Below, piece by piece: positions 1-12,360 of a stretch of DNA of 64,000 nucleotides (positions within the stretch are counted from its first letter, which is position 1; the number at the start of each line of letters is the position of its first letter). Origin of the DNA: Sordaria brevicollis (taxonomy: Eukaryota; Ascomycota; Sordariomycetes; Sordariales; Sordariaceae); contig JAUTDP010000012.1 of NCBI GenBank assembly GCA_033439795.1, positions 1 through 64,000 of the forward strand, given 5' to 3'. A program made the translations under genes and the position numbers. The notes below the pieces were generated by a model. It ran no database searches. It was given only the letters and a program-made list of their open reading frames with translations, and was not told the DNA's origin.

Positions 1-33
1 TTCTATTTACCTTAATTATATTTACCCGTAATA
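1..33 (+). repeat. 3' tail of the 5' LTR of element 1
   Basis: The first 33 bases align without gaps to 7064-7096, the end of the 3' LTR. All differences are transitions, with this copy carrying the A/T state. Both end in CCCGTAATA. This places the window's left edge inside an LTR. Confidence 0.8.
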
Positions 34-1089
34 ATATATTATACCTTATTATTATATTTATAATATATAATTTTCGATTATTTAAGCGTATTAGAATTGC
101 TTTATTCGTAAATTATTAAATTTAATATTCTTTTTTTTTTTCGATAATTAAAGTAATCTCCTTCGTCGTAATAACTTCGACCGTTAATTATTTATTAGAG
201 CCGCGTCCTTTTATTTAAAGAATAAAGGTAGCTTTCCTTTTATTTAGCGGATAAAGGTAAGCGCCGCGTTTTTTTCTTTCTTTATTCTTAAAATCGTTTT
301 ATAAATTATAGATTTTTTCTCCGTTCGTTAATATTTAGTATAAATAGTAATAACGATCCTACGCACTTTTTAAGAAGCGATAACGAATTCCCTACGATTT
401 TTCGCTCTTTAAATATTAATAAACTTCTTACAATAGACGATTTATTTATTTATAATATTAACGTTTACGCTACTACCCTACGCGAACTTCCTATTTTCTA
501 AAGTATTAATAGCTTTATTACCGTTATTAAGGAAGACGAGGATAAGGAAACGGTTCTTAAAGATTATTTATCCAGTATTAATATTATTATTAAATATTCC
601 GCTTTCTATTTAATTATCGCATTTATTATTTATATTTATATTAAAATTCTATTTATTATTAAAAATTACTGCGAAAAAGTATTTATTAACTACCGTATTA
701 TTAACGACGTTTAAAATATATTCGACGATATAAATTTTAAATATTATTAATTTTTCGCTAAATATTAATCCTTTAAAGCCGATAAATTTACCGCCGATAA
801 ATATAATAATATTTTTCGCAATATTATTTCGAAATTTACGATTTAATTTAATACGAATATTACGGATAAAATTACTAATATTAGTATTATATCCGGCTAT
901 TATTAAATTATTAATAACCTTTTTATTTTTATAGGAGAGGAATTTAGCGGCGCCGCTATTTATTGCAAAATCTTCGCCGTTTAACGTTTTTATATCCAAT
1001 TTTAATAGAAAATCGATACTTTCTTTTACCCCGATAAAGGTATTAAAATTATTAAAACGGTTATACTTTTAGGCCTAAAAATCCTATTT

Positions 1090-1910
1090 AATATCCGTAA
1101 GGAGTTTTAAACTATTTAAAACGATAAGCCCGAAGATATTTAACGTTGGAAAATTAAAAAGGAATTTATAAATTATTTAATTAAACGTTTTGAGAATATT
1201 AATTTAATTAACGACGTTAATCGCCGTTTTGAAGAATATTATATAAAGAACTGCCCTTTTACCGAATTTAAATAAAAATTTACTAATTTTTATAATTTAA
1301 TCGGTTATAACGATATTATAAAGGTTTATTACTTTTATAATAAAATTAATAAACGTTTTCGTAATAGTTTTATTTATTATAACCCTTTAACTATTAATAA
1401 TTTTTATATTTAATTCAATTTGTACCGTATTATTATTATTAATTTCGAAAATACCGATTATTATTAGAAGATAATTAACCGCGCCCTTAATTTATTTACT
1501 ATTAGTACCGCCCCCGCCGCTAATTCTAATTCCGCCCTTTGTACTAATTTTAATAATATTCCTATTAATTAGGATAATAATAAAATAGATTTGGACGCCG
1601 TTAATTTAATTATATTTATTTATAAGGATATTTTCGATTAGCGTATATATAAAAGCTTTTATTATTATTATAATTAAAAGGGTTATATTAATTGTAATTA
1701 TATTAATTTAATAAATTATAGTAATAAAGGCCGTTAAAATAGTAAGGGTAAAGGTAATAAAAAGAAGAAGAAACGTAATTAAGGCTAATAGGCCGAAGTT
1801 TGCGCCGCTAATATTATTTTAACCGCCTTTACCGCCCTTACCGCTCCGGTTACCGAAGGTAAAAAGTATTATAACGCTCCGGAAAACGAATAACTTTTAT
1901 ACCTAATTGT
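1090..1910 (+). pseudogene. gag relic of element 1
   Basis: A + strand translation with many stops reads as a capsid-like stretch (RRFEEYYIKNCPFTEFKQKF with the Q as a stop, about 1205-1270). It is followed near 1640-1720 by a basic, Cys-poor stretch where a CCHC zinc knuckle would sit; its Cys and His codons have drifted to Tyr, as RIP produces. A Lys-rich tail follows (about 1730-1790). The assignment is by position in the element and general character; no intact motif remains. Confidence 0.55.
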
Positions 1911-2079
1911 GTATAAAGGTTTTAACGGTTATTATAATTTTTAATTGAAAAAAATAAAGTTTTAAATTCTTTAAAATTAAAGGGTTTAAAAGAAATACGG
2001 ATTTAATTTTTAAATAATTTTATTACCCTAAATTTAATATTCCTTTCTTTTTACGTAATAATTAGTTCGTATAAAGATT

Positions 2080-2350
2080 ATTATATTATTTTCATTAATA
2101 GTAAATATTTTACGTTCGCTTTTATCGATTATTCTTTTATAATAAAAAATAACCTTTTGTATTTTAAATTTTAATGCTTAAAGAAGTTAATTTTAATTAA
2201 TAATATAATTAAAGGCGTTATTTTAAAGGGGGTAAAAGTTAAGTTCTATATCGGATTTTATAATAAAATTATTATTTTTTTAATATACGATATTTCCTTT
2301 AAGTACTCTATAATTTTAGGTTTCCTATAAATATAATTCTATAAACCCGA
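2080..2350 (+). pseudogene. Aspartic protease relic of element 1
   Basis: The translation gives a degraded retropepsin-like block (FIDYSFIIKNNL, then IIFLIYDI and SIILGFL). It fits the usual FxDSGxxxSFI ... ILGxPWL layout with the G and W codons mutated. It lies between the gag and reverse transcriptase relics, as expected for a gypsy element. Confidence 0.55.
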
Positions 2351-3439
2351 AATTAATTATAATATATATAATATATAGTTTAAATATTACTATAATCGTT
2401 ACTTTACTATAAATTTATTTAACGAATTAATTATAATACTACGCGCTATTTTTAATAATATTACGGTCGCCGCTATTAAAATTTCTTTTAAATTTATTTC
2501 AATAACGACCCCCCTTTAAAAGAATACGCCAATTCCTAAAATTATTTCCTTAATTGCAATATAAAAATTAATTCCGATAGTTATATTTATAGCCGCTTTT
2601 AAAACGAAGTCCGCTCCTTAAATAAAAAAGCTTACTCCTTAAAAGAAATTTACTCCCTAAATTAACCCCGCTCCCGCTTACAATTTACCCGTTCCCGAGC
2701 CTTCCCGACCTCTTGCTCGCTATAATACCGCCCTATTTAAAATTTTAATTATTAATCGGGCTAGTATTAAAATTTAAAGCATTTTAAAAATAATTATTCT
2801 CTTTATTAAAATTAAGAGCTTTATAATTTACGAACCCTATATTAAATTAAATAATCGGCGTATATTAACTAGTACGTATTACGAATATAATCCCCGTTCG
2901 TTTAAAACGGTAAATAACCTATTAAATTTAAAAGATATTAAGGAATTTAACGCCGCTACGTTTAATTTCCTATACGAAAGGGATAATTTACAATTTATAA
3001 TTATAATATATATAGAATTCGAATATTTAACCGCTATTTACGAATTTAGCGAAATTATTTTAATTAAGGAGATTATTAATAATATTTGGAATAGGGAAGG
3101 TAAGAAATATAAAGATATATTATTAAAGAACTTTTATAATTTTATTAAAATTATAGCGGGTAATAATTCCGAAGATAATATTAAAGCCGCGGTTTTAGTA
3201 AAATTATTAAATTTAATAGGTAATTTTAATTAGAATACTTTTATATATAAAGAGATTATTTATTAGGTTATAGTAATTAAAATCGCTAAATAAATTAATT
3301 TTAATAAAATTATAAAGGAGGACGCGAAGAAGTTTTTTAAAAAGAGTTGGCGGTTAATATTATTAAAGGAGGAGGTTATAATTAAGGTCCCTAAATAATA
3401 TTATAAGAATATTTTAGTTTTTTTACCCTAATTAACGGA

Positions 3440-4780
3440 GGAGGTTTTATTTTATTATATTTACGATTATAAAATTAAATTATTATTAAGCATTAAGTTA
3501 TTTAGCGTTCGTATTCGCCTAACGTCCTTTATTGAAATTTTAATTATTAAATAGTAAATTAATAATAATCTTCGTAAAAATTTTATTTACCCTTTATAAT
3601 TAGTTGCGGTTATTTTTATCCTTTTAATTAAAAAACTGGGCGGCGGAGTCCGAATTTGCGTAAATTATAAAGGTATTAATAATATTATTTTAAAATCCCG
3701 CTACCCGTTCTCGTTAATTAAAGAGACTTTAGATTCAATTTATAAAATAAAGATTTTTATTAAATTAAATATTATTACCGTATTTAATCGGATACGGGTT
3801 AAAGAAGATTATAAATGGCTAATTGCGTTTATTATTCGTTTCGGTTTATTCGAATTTTTAATTTATCCGTTTAATTTTTAAAGCGTATTAAATACGTTTT
3901 AAAATTATATTAATAATATTTTATATAATATTTTCGATATTTATGTAATTGCGTATTTTAATAATATTTTAATTTATTCTAATAATAAAGAGGAATACGA
4001 ATAGTATATTAACGAAGTTTTAGAACGAATAATTAAAGTAAAATTATAAATTAATATCGATAAGTGCGAATTTTATATAATACGTATAAAATATTTAGGT
4101 TTAATTATTACGCCCGGTAGTATTAAAATAAATCCCGAGAAGGTCGCCGCTATTATAATATAATAAATTCCCGATTCTAAATATTCGTTACAACGTTTCT
4201 TAAATTTCGCTAATTTCTTTTAATATTTTATAAAATACTTTTCGATTATAGTAAAATTACTTTATAAATTAATTAAGAAGATAGTACCCGTAAATTAAAA
4301 ATAGATAAAGTAATATTAGGACTTTTTCGAAATATTAAAGAGAGCCTTTACGAACGGATTAATTCTACGTATTTATAATTAATTTAAATTAATTATCGTA
4401 CAAATAGACGCTTTAAATTGGGTTTATAGAGGAATTTTATTATAATATAATAATAATAATATTTTACAACCGGTCGCTTATTTTAATTAAAAATATTCCG
4501 CTACCGAATATAATTATAATATTTATAATAAAAAATTATTAATTATTATTAAAATATTAGAAGAGTAGAAATTGGAATTTAAAGGAGCGTAATAACCGTT
4601 TAAAATCTTTACGGATTATCGGAATTTAAAAATATTTATAATTAATAAATAATTAACGCTCCGTTATATAAAGTAATTTTAATTTTTATTTCGTTTTAAT
4701 TTTATAATTAAATACCGACCGGGTTTCTTTTAAATTCGCCCTGACGCCCTTAATTGTAAATTAAAAAATATCCCTAAGAA
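3440..4780 (+). pseudogene. Reverse transcriptase and RNase H relic of element 1
   Basis: The + strand translation between stops reads VRICVNYKGINNIILKSRYP (near 3650), which corresponds to the RxCVDYRxLNxxTxKxxYP block of Ty3/gypsy reverse transcriptases. The palm motif follows near 3940-3985 as YFNNILIYS, that is YxDD with both Asp codons changed to Asn by G-to-A. RNase H follows at about 4380-4760 (TEYNYNIYNKKLLIII, matching the RNYxxxxKELLAIV block). Gln and Trp codons are largely stops. Family assignment is good; function is lost. Confidence 0.8.
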
Positions 4781-5039
4781 TATAAATAATGAACGGTTAT
4801 TAGTATGTAATAAAATTCTATTAGATAAGAATTTCTTTATTAATAGCGCTTTTATTTTAAAGCCGGAAGACGAACCGGACGTAGGAAACCTCGTCGGTTA
4901 TAGGTATAAAGTTTTAAAAAAAATAGAATTAGAGGAATTAATAAAAATTAAATATTTATATAAATTGGATATCTTAGACGAGAAATTAATAAATAATTTA
5001 GTAACGGAATTTTACGAAAAATCTACTTTTTTATAAAAC

Positions 5040-6270
5040 GTTTTAGCCTATTTATTAAACCCTAATTATTGCGTATAATTAAAAGAAGTACGTAAATAAA
5101 TAATGAAAATTTCGTTCGTAGAATATTATATTATTTAAGGACGTGCTTATTTTAGGAATACTATTATTATAAATTTTAACGATTCCGTTCTTTATTTATA
5201 ATTCCTTCGACGTATTTACGATTCGCTATTAATAGGGTATTTAAATAGAGAAAAAACCTTCTACTTATTATTATAATTTTACTTTTAATTAAAAATATAT
5301 TAATCCGTTAAAATATATTATAAGGCGTGCCTTTAATACGTAAAAATAAAATTTTTACGATATTCCCTTTATAATTTATTAAAATTATTAACCGTTCTTT
5401 TCGCGCTATAGAAGGATATTTCCGTTAATTATATTACCCTATTAACGCTTTATTTTCGGAGGGGATAGGAATTTAAATATATTGCGGTAATTATTAATTA
5501 GTTAATAAAAATATATTATTTTATCCTTTATAAAATTTTAATAGCGGAGGAATTAACGGAATATTTTATTAATAGAATTTATAACCTTTATAGCGTACTT
5601 AATATTATTATTTCCGACCGTAATATATAATTTATTTCGACGTTTTAAAAAACCCTATTTTTAAAATTAGAAATGAATTTAAAGCCTTCGTTTATTTTCT
5701 ACCTATTTATTAATAATTAGACCGAATATATTAACGCCGAAATAGAACGCTATTTAAAGATTTATATTAATTAGGCCTAAAACGATTGGGTCGATTAATT
5801 ATTAATTATAAAATTTGCGGGAAATAATACCGCTTTTAAAATTACGGGAATATCCCCCTTCTTTATTAATTATAGTTTTAATCCGCGTATAAATATCGAA
5901 CCGGTTACCCTTTACCTTTTTAAATTATTGAAAATTTAGGAGGTTAAATTCTTTAAAATTTATAAAGTAATAGAATAATTTAAAATTATCTTCGATTTTA
6001 TAATAATTAAAGTAAAATAAATATAATAACGTTACGAAAATAACGTTAATATTAAAAAATTAAACGTTTTAATTTATAAGCCGGGCGATATAATCCTCTT
6101 CGATATTTAAAATTTCGAAATTAATCGCCCGTATACTAAATTTATTCCGTTTTTCGAAAACCCTTTTTTAATTATTAAAATTAATACCTATTCTATTATT
6201 CTTAAATTATTAATTAATATAAAGTACAAACAGACTTTTAATATAAATAAAGTAAAGTTTTAATTACCGG
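5040..6270 (+). pseudogene. Integrase and pol C-terminal relic of element 1
   Basis: The stretch after RNase H contains a degraded integrase core and an SH3-like C-terminal block (KFIPFFENPFLIIKIN, about 6135-6185), followed by a long charged tail ending near 6710. The same tail order and near-identical spacing are seen at 18,650-19,230 in element 2. No intact DDE triad can be read. Confidence 0.6.
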
Positions 6271-6801
6271 CGGGGTTATTAAATTAAATATAGTAATAAT
6301 AAAATATCCGCGCTAATATAAGGAAAATTATACGCCGAACGGATAACGATAAAGATTCTTTCGAATAGGATTTCGTAGAAATCGATAAATATAAAAAGGA
6401 AAGGGGTTATTAAATATATTATATTATTTAAATTCCCCTTTATAAGCCTAATTAATAATTATATATTAATATAACGATATATTTAGAAAAGGTTAAAGAA
6501 TTTTATAAGAAATATCCTAACGTTTTAATACTACTAAATTAGGTTAAGGCCGAGAAGAAGAGGTTTAAAGAGGAGGTACGGAAATTAAAGGAATTAAAAA
6601 TACCGTTAGAAGAGGGGGATTCGCCGGCGGAGAATACGGAGGTTCCGGCCGAAGAATAGAAGGAGGTAAGGAGGAAGTCGCTATAATTAAGGACCGCCGC
6701 GGCTATAGAAACTTTTTAAAATATAATAATATATTTAATAAGGATTTCTATTATTTTATATAATAATAATTAATTATATAGTTTCTTTTAATTAGGGGTA
6801 G

Positions 6802-7096
6802 TATTATAAACTTAATTTAGTAATTATACGTAATTTAATTATAAATTTGTATTAAGGTTGTAATTATTATTAAAATAATTATAACTTTATTCGGCTAGCC
6901 CGCCGCCGCGGTCGTATAGCGATACGGCCGCGGTCCCGGTTATATAACTACGCGCGCCCTGCGTGTGTATGGTCTGTGCGCCGTGCCTTTATAAGGGCAG
7001 CTACCCGCGTATAGCTTCGCTCCCTTTCTTCTTTTCCTTCCTCGTATAATATCGTATATCCTATTCTACTTACTTTAGTCGTGTTTACCCGTAATA
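6802..7096 (+). repeat. 3' LTR of element 1
   Basis: A 295-bp LTR that starts TATTATAAAC (TG-start mutated to TA) and ends CCCGTAATA. The first 90 bases are strongly AT-enriched, while the middle (about 6895-7020) keeps a GC-rich block full of CpG, a context RIP spares. It starts with the same decayed sequence as the element 2 3' LTR (TATTATAAAC). It ends abruptly against the older element that begins at 7097. Confidence 0.8.
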
Positions 7097-7691
7097 AATT
7101 AGGCAGTAGTAGCGGGGGTACTTATTTTAACGGCGATTAATTAACAATTAATTAATACATTCGTAAAAAGATTAATAGGAAGGATAATAATAATAATAAT
7201 AAAAATAATAGAAATATTAAAAATACATTCGGTGCGCGTTAGTAAGGGCGCGCGCCCGTATTAATATTTATAGTCTTAATTATTCAATAAGTTAAAGGAA
7301 AGAAGAAGAGAGGGAGAGAGAGAGGGAGAAAAGCGTAGGGTATATATTAGAAGTACGCTCGGTAGTAGCTTATCGTCTAATATTTAGGGTCTACGTAACT
7401 ATATACTTGCTTATATATAGTATTTTTAATTGGGGGAGAAAAGGGAGGCTAATATTATAGGGTTAATGCCCGTAGCTGAGTTTGATTAGCACTACCAGTC
7501 GTACCGCCAATCGGGCCGCTAGTTGCGGTCCTTGCCGCTACGGTAAGCGGAGTGGCCCGTGCCCCAGTCTTCAAAAGGATAGTTGGTTAATGCCGCCTAG
7601 AGGGCGCTTCCCTTCTTCCTTTTCCCCTTCGTAGAACCTTATCGATTCGTTAAGACCTAGCATCTGTGCTAATTATGCTATACCCCTTATA
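7097..7691 (-). repeat. 5' end (LTR-like) of an older retroelement, copy 1, interrupted by element 1
   Basis: About 595 bp that aligns along its whole length with 9643-10233. Read on the minus strand it begins at 7691 with TATAAGGGG, where copy 2 has TGTAAAGGG, so a canonical TG start. It ends with a start-codon-like block (ATAAGTACCCCC against ATGGATATTCCC in copy 2) that continues until element 1 cuts in at 7097. Over the last 29 bases the copies differ at 11 sites, all transitions. I read both as 5' LTR plus leader plus the first codons of a gag-like ORF. The element class is not established. Confidence 0.6.
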
Positions 7692-7739
7692 TCCTCTAAA
7701 AAGTGGGCTTAAAAGTTTATTAAAAAACTATAATAAATT

Positions 7740-8400
7740 ACGGATTTATATTAAATTATTATAATAATTATTATTTAAAAGTAAAAGAAATTCGCTAATT
7801 GTAATCGGCAACCTACGGAACGTTTTATAATCGGGGATAAAATTTAATTCAATTTCAAAAATTATATTATTAACCGCTTAAAGAAGAAATTCGATTAATT
7901 TTATACGAAATATACCGTTTCGAAAGTATTATTTCTTTATATAATCGAATTATTCGGGCTTCCCCGCGTTATTTATAACGTTTTCTATATCGATTTCCTA
8001 CGTAAAATTATTAGTAACCCTCTCCTTAAATAGAAGTTTATCGACGAATAGCCCCCGGTTATTAAAATTGAAAGAAAATCGTAGTATTAAATAAAAGAGA
8101 TTTTCTACGCTAATATTATTAAGAAGAAAAGAAATTTAATAAAAGAAATTTTAATTAAATAAAAAGGATATTAGGATTTAATATAGGAGCCGTTAAAGAA
8201 TTTTAAAGATATTATCGCTTTAAATAAATTCGAAATTTAATATAATTTAACCGCGGATAATAATAGTTTAATTAATTAATATATTAAAAAATTTTTATAG
8301 AAGGTTATAAATAGGGCGAAATATATTACGAACGGAGTAGGGGATTTTTAAATATAAATTAGAATAAATAATAAATTAATTAAGGCGGAGCCCCGGCGAA
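7740..8400 (+). pseudogene. Relic of a chromodomain-bearing pol C-terminus
   Basis: Conceptual translation on the + strand between stops gives VIYNVFYIDFLRK (about 7967-8008), which fits the VFHVSLLRP block at the end of gypsy integrases. About 30 codons later comes a chromodomain-like block (KGY.DLI.EPLKNF, about 8163-8205), fitting KWKGYxxxTWEPxENL with the aromatic codons turned into stops. This is the classical tail of chromovirus polyproteins. Its strand is opposite to the flanking older element, so it is a separate fragment. No LTR of its own is visible. Confidence 0.55.
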
Positions 8401-9664
8401 ATTAATAATTAATTTAATTTAAATACCTTTTATTAAATTATTTTCTATTATTTTTAATATAAATTCTTCGATAATAATTTCTTCTTCTTTATAATTAAAT
8501 ATATAAGTATTAGTAAAATTATAAACGTTTAAAAGTTTATAAGTACAATAGCGAAAAGTAGGAGGCGCGGGACGGTAATTTTCCGAATACGAAGGCCTAA
8601 CGGTAATAAAAGAAAAAGAAAATAAAGGACAGATATTATATTTAGGGCGGATATTTAAAAGGAAACGTTACGCTTTTTATTATTTAAATTTATTACATTG
8701 CTTTTTATTATTTCCCTCGATTTCCTTTCCCTTTCTTCTTTTTTTCGCCGATAAAAGCTATATAATAATAATTTTTTTAATAATAATAGTAATAATAATA
8801 ATAGCGGTAGTAATATTAGCGGTAATAATATCGGCGGTAGCGGTTTCGGTATTAACGGCGTAAGTATTATAATCCTCAATTAAGCGGTTAAAGTTTACGT
8901 ATTAATTATTTATTTATTTTACTTTTTTTATATTAATTATTAAATTAAATAATTATTCTTTAAAATTTTCGAATTTACGGATTCGCTTTTTAAGAGCCTA
9001 AATTTCCGTAATATTAATTAAGCCGTCGGTAATTTTAATAAAAGAAGAAAATTTTATAGGAAGCGTTTTAATAATAATTCGATTAATAAAACCGTTAAAT
9101 TATATTAATAACTAAAAGAACCGTTAAATAAAGGGAGAAAGGAAATTTACGTAAGAATAAAGCTTTACTTTTCTAGGATTTAAAATTTTAATAAGACTTT
9201 AAATACAACGAAGTAATTATTATAAGAATTTTTAAATATATATTCTTCGGTATATTAGGCTTTAAAAGTAAATTAGATTTAAATAAAAACGGGTTCGCAA
9301 CCCTTATAAACGTATTAATAAAATAAATACATAAAAATAAAGGAATTTTTATTAAATATAACGCAATTATATTTATTAATTAAATAACCTTTATATTAAA
9401 AATTTTAGGATTTAACCCCGAATAGAATATATTCGCGAATATTGTTAAGAGTAAATTTATTAATTATATTAGTAATAGTAATATTAGGCCGAATTTAGCA
9501 AAATTTTAATAAGGTAACGGGTTTAAAGGTAACGACCTTAACGGTATTTTTATTATAACGAAAAGCGGGAATAAAGGTCGGCGGTAGGGTAGGGGAATTA
9601 ATAATAATTTCCTATAAAATTAAAAATTTACGGAAGAATTCGAATTAAATAGCGGTAACGGGAA
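8400..9664 (-). pseudogene. Unresolved ORF relic downstream of copy 2 leader
   Basis: On the minus strand a start-like ATG at 9664 (MDIPVTAI) follows the copy 2 leader and opens a long, stop-riddled translation down to about 8400. It includes a pyrimidine/AAT-rich low-complexity stretch (8760-8880) that leaves one chance ORF of 74 codons. Position suggests a gag-like first ORF of the older element, but I recognise no motif. All of it is heavily RIP-mutated. Confidence 0.35.
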
Positions 9665-10233
9665 TATCCATTTTAATAACGATTAATTAATGGTTAATTA
9701 ATACGTTCGTAAAGGAATTAATAGGAATAATAATAATAATAAAAATAATAGGGATAAATTAGTACGTATTAATAAAGGCGCACGCTTATATTAATATTTA
9801 CGGTCTTAATTATTCGATAGGTTGAAGGAGGAAAAAAGAGAAAAAAAAAGAGAGGGAGAGAAGCGCGGGGTATATATTGGAGGTACGCGTAGTAGTAGCC
9901 TATCGTTTGATATTTAGAGTCTACGTAACTATATACTTGTTTATATATAATATTTTTAATTAAAGGAGAAGAGGGGGGCTAATATTATAGGGTTAATACC
10001 TATAGTTGAATTTAATTGATATTACCAATTGTACCGCTAAACGGTCCGCTAATCGGGCCGCTAATCGCGGTCCTTGCCGCTACGGTAAGTAGAATGGCCC
10101 GTGCCCAGTCCTTAAAAGGATAGCTGGTTAGTACCGCCTAAAGGGCGCTTCCCTTCCTCCCTTTTCTTCTTTGTAGAACTTTATCGATTCGTTAAGACCT
10201 AGCATCTGTGCCAACTGTGCTGTGCCCTTTACA
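9643..10233 (-). repeat. 5' end (LTR-like) of an older retroelement, copy 2
   Basis: Copy 2 of the 0.6-kb repeat also seen at 7097-7691. On the minus strand it starts TGTAAAGGGCACAG at 10233. It keeps an unmutated GC-balanced stretch (10,000-10,233) and a TATATAAACAAG block near 9930-9950 that could be a TATA region. It becomes AT-rich toward 9643. A 25-bp stretch near 10,190 (GATTCGTTAAGACCTAGCAT and onward) is identical in both copies. No matching 3' LTR is recognisable in the window. Confidence 0.55.
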
Positions 10234-12355
10234 ACGCCCTCGGGATCTTCGATAATAGATTTAAAAGTATCGAAATTTATTAATAAAATATTATTATTAT
10301 TCTATTCCTAATAATTTTAACCTATAGCTATTAAAGCTTTAAAGGTAAAGGTTAAATAACCTTTATTATATTAGGCCTAATATTTTACAATTGTATTAAT
10401 TTTTATATATAAGAAGCCGAATAAATCCTCCGTATTAAATATATAATGAACGTCGGCGAGCTTATTAATAATTTCCTAATCGAAAAATATAATAATTTCG
10501 TCTATATTTTCCGGAATATTATAATCTTTTAAATTAAATTTATCGATATTATATAATTGGGTATCCTATTTCTCTTTAAAAGTACCGATTATAATATTAT
10601 TAAGCGAACGACGCTTAAAAGTATTATTTTATTAAATAATTATATTAAAAATAATAAGTATATTCGTAATATTGAATTTAATTTATTCGATTACGAATTT
10701 ATCGAATATATTCTTGTTCTAAATTTTATTTATTTAAATACTTTCGGTAATAAATAATTTAACGGTTTTAACCGCGGTAACCTTTTCGTCGGAGGTATAT
10801 ACTGTTATAATTAATTACGAAGGTATATATTATAATTACTTTAATCGGTAAATAAATTTAGGATATTTAGATTTTTCCCTAATATATTAAAAATAATTTT
10901 GTAATTATTACGAGCGACGTAATTATAAAAGATAAATTTAATACGTTGAATTTAAGTCTATTATAGAATTACAAGATGAAGAAGAAAAGAAGAAACGAAT
11001 AAAGGGTACGCCCCGCGCTAGGGTTTTATGCCTGGGCGCGGGCGACCTACGAAGGCGGTACGCAATTACGTACGCTAGTGCGGTTAACCTTTATTAGGTG
11101 ACCGCCCGAGCGACAACCGGTCCGCCAAACAGGGACCCTGTCCGCCAGCGCCGTAACAAATATAGCTATTTCGTATTTCGAGCCCCTAGCGTTAGTATTA
11201 ATAACGTTATTTAATTTCGAAGGAGATGGGCTAAACCCGTTGGCTTATATCGTTAATAACGCCCGTTAAAATAATAAAGATTCCAATAAATAAGAAGTTA
11301 ATGCCTAATTATTTATTAAAGACCTAGAAGAGGTTGTAAATAATACCGCCGTTAATTGCGCTATTTAGAATAAATTAAATAGCGTATAACCTTGTATTCG
11401 TAATATTCTAAATTTCATATAGGGTAGAAGGTTCTACCCTAATATATACGAAGGTTTTATAAATGGGTGGAAGAAGGTTGTATACGTAGAAATTGAGGTT
11501 ATTTTTAAACGTATTTAATAATTATTCTATAAGGAGTTTCTGCGTTAAACGCCGTTATTTAAATATTTGTATAAATATTACCTTTTATAGATCTATAAAT
11601 TTAGTAATTACGTAGTTTTAAAATTACGTAACTTTAGTATTCGAATAATTAATAGAATCGAATTTATATATAGGGTAATTAAGCGGTTCTTTAAAAACCA
11701 ATTTACTAATTTAAATTAATTTATAAATATATCCGTTTCGTTTACGCTATTTAAAAGGATTGCTTTATTATATAATTTATAGAAATATAGTAAAATTCGC
11801 TATTGAAGTATAAAGCTATTTAAATTTTCGAAAATATATTAGGAAAAGTAGGATCTATCTTTATAATATTAATATAGAAATAATACCGCTATATTTATAA
11901 CGATTAGCGGAGGAACGAATAGGAGTTAAAAGTAGATTTATATATAAATTGCGTAAAAGCGTTTATAATGTAATATAATTTACCCTATAAGTATTTATTA
12001 TTAGATATAATATAGTAAATTCCTTTATGGAGATTACGCTTTATTAAAGTAAACCGGTATTAATAATTAACCTTTAATAATAGCGATAATTTAATTAAAT
12101 AATAAAAATATAATTTTAGTGTATTTTCTACTTTATTTTTTTATCCTCTTTATTTATATATTTATTAATATTAATTTATATAGTTATATAAAACCTAATC
12201 CCCCTTCCTAGCCGCCGCCGCCTATATAGAAATGCTCTATTTGAGGCTACGGTTAATAATTATTTAATTAATTATATTATACGTAACCGGATAAATTTAG
12301 AGGTATACGAAGTGTTTAATATTAATAACCCCCCCTTATTATTAATAAAAGAATT
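10234..12355. other. RIP-mutated DNA with unidentified coding relics
   Basis: AT-rich sequence with stops in all frames. On the minus strand 10,234-10,750 reads as protein-like sequence between stops (DVHYIFNTEDL, IIEDPEGVV) that runs up to the copy 2 boundary. It may be the host sequence into which copy 2 inserted. At 10,990-11,160 there is a GC-rich, CpG-rich island that stands out from its surroundings. From 11,280 to 11,980 a + strand translation looks weakly protein-like. I recognise none of these. Confidence 0.5.
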
Positions 12356-12360
12356 AATAA
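12356..12360. repeat. Target site duplication of element 2, left copy
   Basis: AATAA immediately before the 5' LTR. The same five bases follow the 3' LTR at 19618-19622. The sequence is AT-only, so some risk of coincidence remains, but the LTR ends are independently fixed by alignment. Confidence 0.7.

Larger units (their letters stand above)
1..7096 (+). mobile_element. Ty3/gypsy-type LTR retrotransposon, RIP-inactivated (element 1)
   Basis: A nearly complete LTR retrotransposon on the + strand. Positions 1-33 match the last 33 bases of the LTR at 6802-7096, so the window starts inside the 5' LTR. Between them a degraded gag, protease, reverse transcriptase, RNase H and integrase can be followed by conceptual translation through many stops; the stops are mostly TAA/TAG where Gln is expected, as C-to-T mutation gives. 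A purine-rich run (about 6791-6801) directly precedes the 3' LTR, as a polypurine tract would. The catalytic YxDD of the reverse transcriptase reads YFNN, so the copy is dead. It belongs to the same family as element 2, since their pol C-termini can be aligned. The left flank and target duplication lie outside the window. Confidence 0.85.

Noticed and set aside
649..999. 116-codon minus-strand frame in the AT-rich region
   Set aside because: Chance opening in RIP-mutated DNA; the + strand here is the gag side of element 1 and the peptide is low-complexity Asn/Ile/Lys.
8655..8879. 74-codon minus-strand frame with a Leu/Pro-rich start
   Set aside because: Comes from an AAT/AAG low-complexity stretch in RIP DNA; no start context or motif.
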